A stretch of 5,103 bases of DNA from positions 1-5,103 of the forward strand of contig JBGPBS010000100.1 in NCBI GenBank assembly GCA_041481365.1. Reading direction: 5' to 3'. The number at the start of each line of letters is the position of its first letter. Position 1 is the stretch's first letter. A program made the position numbers and the translations under genes. The notes beneath the pieces are model-generated. The model was not told the origin of the DNA, ran no database searches, and was given only the letters and a program-made list of their open reading frames with translations. This stretch comes from DASPTR01 sp041481365. GTDB lineage: Archaea; Thermoproteota; Bathyarchaeia; Bathyarchaeales; Bathycorpusculaceae. This document shows positions 3,176 through 5,103 of the stretch, in pieces.

Positions 3176-5103
3176 CTATTTTTCCAGTGGCAGTTCGCAG
3201 TCCAGATATTTCTGGTTGTACATTTTTTTTATCTTTATGGATTTTCGCAGGCTTTCTTTCTCGTGAATGCTGATCTCCCCCTCGAAGATTTCCAGAATTG
3301 CATGAACCTCTTCAGGAGGATGCATCTGGGGATTCAATACTGCCAGAGTGGTGAAGCCGTTCGATTTAAGCTCTGGAATGAGGTCGCCCAACCATCTTCT
3401 CGTTTGAACTGCATGATGTTGCAGCAAGATGTCGGAGACTATCCCGATGCAGGCTCTTCTTGGAGCATGTTGTGACGCGTCTAAAGTGCGAAGAGCTTTT
3501 GTGAACGAGATAGTGATTTCGGTAAGGTTTTCAACACCTTTTAGTTTGAACGTGTTGGGCAAGCTTTCCGCCATTGTGTCAGCCCTGGGATTGCAGATGA
3601 AGAGGTAGAAGTTTGACTGGAACTCTTTTGCTAGGAATCTTGCGTTGCCCGGGTCGGCGGTAAGGTAGAATGTGACTTCACCATTTCTGGCCCCTTTTTC
3701 GAGGAATCTTTTGACCAGCGAGTCTCTTTCGTCGCATGAAGGTGAGGTTAGTGCAACGGCGTAGGTCTTGGGTAATCCGCCGAACAGTAAGCTATCGAGG
3801 TCCTCGGATCCTGTGGTAACGCGATCTGGCAGGAAATCTTTGGCTGTTGGAATCGTTGGTACGGGTTGGGTAAGTGGTTTGTGGCTGTTCTTTCTTCTAC
3901 GGGTTCTTATCCAGAAGGTGCCAATGAAAGAGATGGACAGTATTATCCCCGTAAGCATCAAGATGATTAGCATGTTCTCTGGGCGAAGCAAGTTGTCCCA
4001 CCATGCTGGTGCAGGTGTGTAATGTGCGACGGCTTCATAGGGACTGTCTATGGTCAAGTTTACTTGGCTGATGCCGCGCTCGTAGTCTGATGAATGGTCA
4101 GTGGTTAGGCTCTTGACAGTCCAGTGGTCAAATGTTTTGCCGCTCACGTTTTGGGCAACGCAACTCAGATTTGCCCCTTCGTCGTACCATGGACCAATGG
4201 ACGAGATATTAGGCTGAGGGCTGAGGCCAGCGGGATCGGTGCTCACCGAAAAGTGATATTGGATTTTCCAGTTCCAAGTTATGCTTGAGGGTTGATTCAT
4301 GTTGAAGCTCCCGGACAGAGTTGCTCCAGATGAAGGAACGCTGCCAGTTCCGTTCCATCCGGTGCATACATACTGGTTGTCAGTCGGTCCAGGGACAGGT
4401 GACGTGACAGACATCATTACGGCCTGTCCTGCCTCGAACCATCCGCTGGTGGGCAAGGGTGAACCTTGACCTTGGGGAGAAGTCACTGTCAAGTAGTATT
4501 CATGGCTCCACGTGGCTGTCTCGTTGATGGGCTCATTCATGGTTATGAATTCTGAATTATCAGAGCCGGTGTAGCTACGATTGCCTTTTCCGGTCCACAG
4601 GAAGGAAGGGAATCTTTCGCCAGATGTGGATATTGGAGCTGCTGCGCTTATCTGAACGGATGAGTAAGCTTTGTACCAGTGCTCGCCAGCGTCGGGATCG
4701 GTTGTTCCAAAGTTTTTATCCATGAGTAGTAGGTGCTGCGTCTCGTATTCAGCGTTCAGCATTAGGGTTCCATTTATGAACAGCGTTCTGGGATTTGATG
4801 TGTCACTGTCATTCCAGTGGGAAAAGACTGCATGAGATCCAGACGCGATTGAATATGAACTTGCTACGCTAACGTTATGATATTGGGGCATAACGAAAAT
4901 GCGGGTTCTTCCACTGTCATCCGATGTGTACGACTCATTATCGACCATTGTCGTGGCATGAATTTGCAAAGTTTGAATGGTCAAGAGACATCCAGACAGG
5001 TCGTTTTTTACGAAAGTGTTCCATAAAGTGTGTGCTGCGAAATCTGTGTCTTCATATGCGCTATGATACGATTCATATTTTTCATTTTCATCTGGGAAGA
5101 ATA
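3176..5103 (-). CDS. membrane protein: InlB-like repeat ectodomain, one TM helix, P-loop-less KaiC-like domain (5' end outside window)
   Basis: The frame is open from the window edge (first full codon at 5101) to TAG at 3176-3178, 641 residues; an internal TTG at 4984 is not the start because the frame continues upstream. Residues 1-365 hold four beta repeats with F/Y..W cores (FSHW 93-96, FPSFLW 164-169, YVCTGW 244-249, FDHW 324-327), each closing with an A.W/A.Y-like strand, as in divergent InlB B-repeats. Eleven NxS/T sequons lie there against one in the C-terminal part. A helix at 377-397 (MLIILMLTGIILSISFIGTFW) is followed by RTRRRK, placing the N-terminus outside and the C-terminus inside. 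Residues 423-641 follow a KaiC-like plan (RVTTGSEDLDSLLFGGLP), but Walker A is replaced by SPSCDERD at 453-460, so ATP binding is not expected. Distinct motifs follow: LFICNP, RRACI, DILLQHHA, NPQMHPPEEV, and the tail IKKMYNQKYLDCELP. I recall similar tails in other archaeal proteins but cannot check. A receptor or docking role is inferred. The signal peptide must lie outside the window. Confidence 0.85.
   Translation of the reverse strand, partial: FFPDENEKYESYHSAYEDTDFAAHTLWNTFVKNDLSGCLLTIQTLQIHATTMVDNESYTSDDSGRTRIFVMPQYHNVSVASSYSIASGSHAVFSHWNDSDTSNPRTLFINGTLMLNAEYETQHLLLMDKNFGTTDPDAGEHWYKAYSSVQISAAAPISTSGERFPSFLWTGKGNRSYTGSDNSEFITMNEPINETATWSHEYYLTVTSPQGQGSPLPTSGWFEAGQAVMMSVTSPVPGPTDNQYVCTGWNGTGSVPSSGATLSGSFNMNQPSSITWNWKIQYHFSVSTDPAGLSPQPNISSIGPWYDEGANLSCVAQNVSGKTFDHWTVKSLTTDHSSDYERGISQVNLTIDSPYEAVAHYTPAPAWWDNLLRPENMLIILMLTGIILSISFIGTFWIRTRRRKNSHKPLTQPVPTIPTAKDFLPDRVTTGSEDLDSLLFGGLPKTYAVALTSPSCDERDSLVKRFLEKGARNGEVTFYLTADPGNARFLAKEFQSNFYLFICNPRADTMAESLPNTFKLKGVENLTEITISFTKALRTLDASQHAPRRACIGIVSDILLQHHAVQTRRWLGDLIPELKSNGFTTLAVLNPQMHPPEEVHAILEIFEGEISIHEKESLRKSIKIKKMYNQKYLDCELPLEK
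3911..3973 (-). other. transmembrane helix coding segment in the membrane KaiC-like gene
   Basis: This segment encodes about 21 hydrophobic residues followed at once by a cluster of Arg and Lys (RTRRRK). It is the only such stretch in the visible protein and separates the sequon-rich repeats from the KaiC-like domain; the positive-inside rule places the KaiC-like part in the cytoplasm. Confidence 0.85.

Noticed and set aside
3768..4022. Plus-strand frame of 84 codons inside the membrane KaiC-like gene
   Set aside because: It is a shadow of the TM and linker region of the minus-strand gene, with no RBS or family features.
3176..4984. TTG at 4984 as the start of the membrane KaiC-like gene
   Set aside because: The same frame continues open for 39 more codons to the window edge with protein-like composition, and a secreted N-terminus with signal peptide is required but not found after 4984.

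Overview
The window looks archaeal, most likely from a Bathyarchaeia-type (former MCG) genome or a relative. This rests on three kinds of evidence: a clear TATA box placed about 40 nt before a start codon, ribosome-binding sites of the GGTGA type (complementary to the archaeal 16S tail) before GTG/TTG starts, and gene content of a dockerin-tailed protein, a bactofilin-like protein, a RAD55/KaiC-like ATPase and a membrane protein with a KaiC-like tail. The assignment is inferred from family resemblance; no rRNA or universal marker is present.

Layout. 1-171 (+): last 56 residues of a protein ending in a dockerin type I-like calcium-binding domain. 172-646: no convincing gene; one stop-interrupted reading frame, a T-rich possible terminator, and the probable promoter and RBS of the next gene. 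647-1879 (+): a 410-residue bactofilin-like beta-solenoid protein built on about a dozen 17-residue [I/V/L][D/E]VGG repeats. 1880-2206: intergenic, with a possible decayed metallo-beta-lactamase-fold fragment on the minus strand and the TATA box and RBS of the next gene. 2207-2968 (+): a complete single-domain KaiC/RAD55-like ATPase with intact P-loop. 2969-3175: convergent intergenic region holding a degenerate tandem copy of the 3' end of the following gene. 3176-5103 (-): a large membrane protein, open to the window edge. It has four InlB-like extracellular repeats rich in N-glycosylation sequons, one transmembrane helix and a cytoplasmic KaiC-like domain whose Walker A motif is replaced by SPSCDERD.

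How they may fit together. The most interesting part is the convergent pair of an apparently active KaiC-like ATPase and a membrane-anchored, P-loop-less KaiC-like protein. KaiC-like ATPases have been proposed as signal-transduction hubs in archaea. A receptor-like ectodomain joined to a pseudo-ATPase could act as the membrane input or docking partner for soluble KaiC-like proteins. That link is inference from architecture and proximity. The dockerin and bactofilin-like genes suggest cell-surface and scaffold functions but are not clearly part of the same unit.
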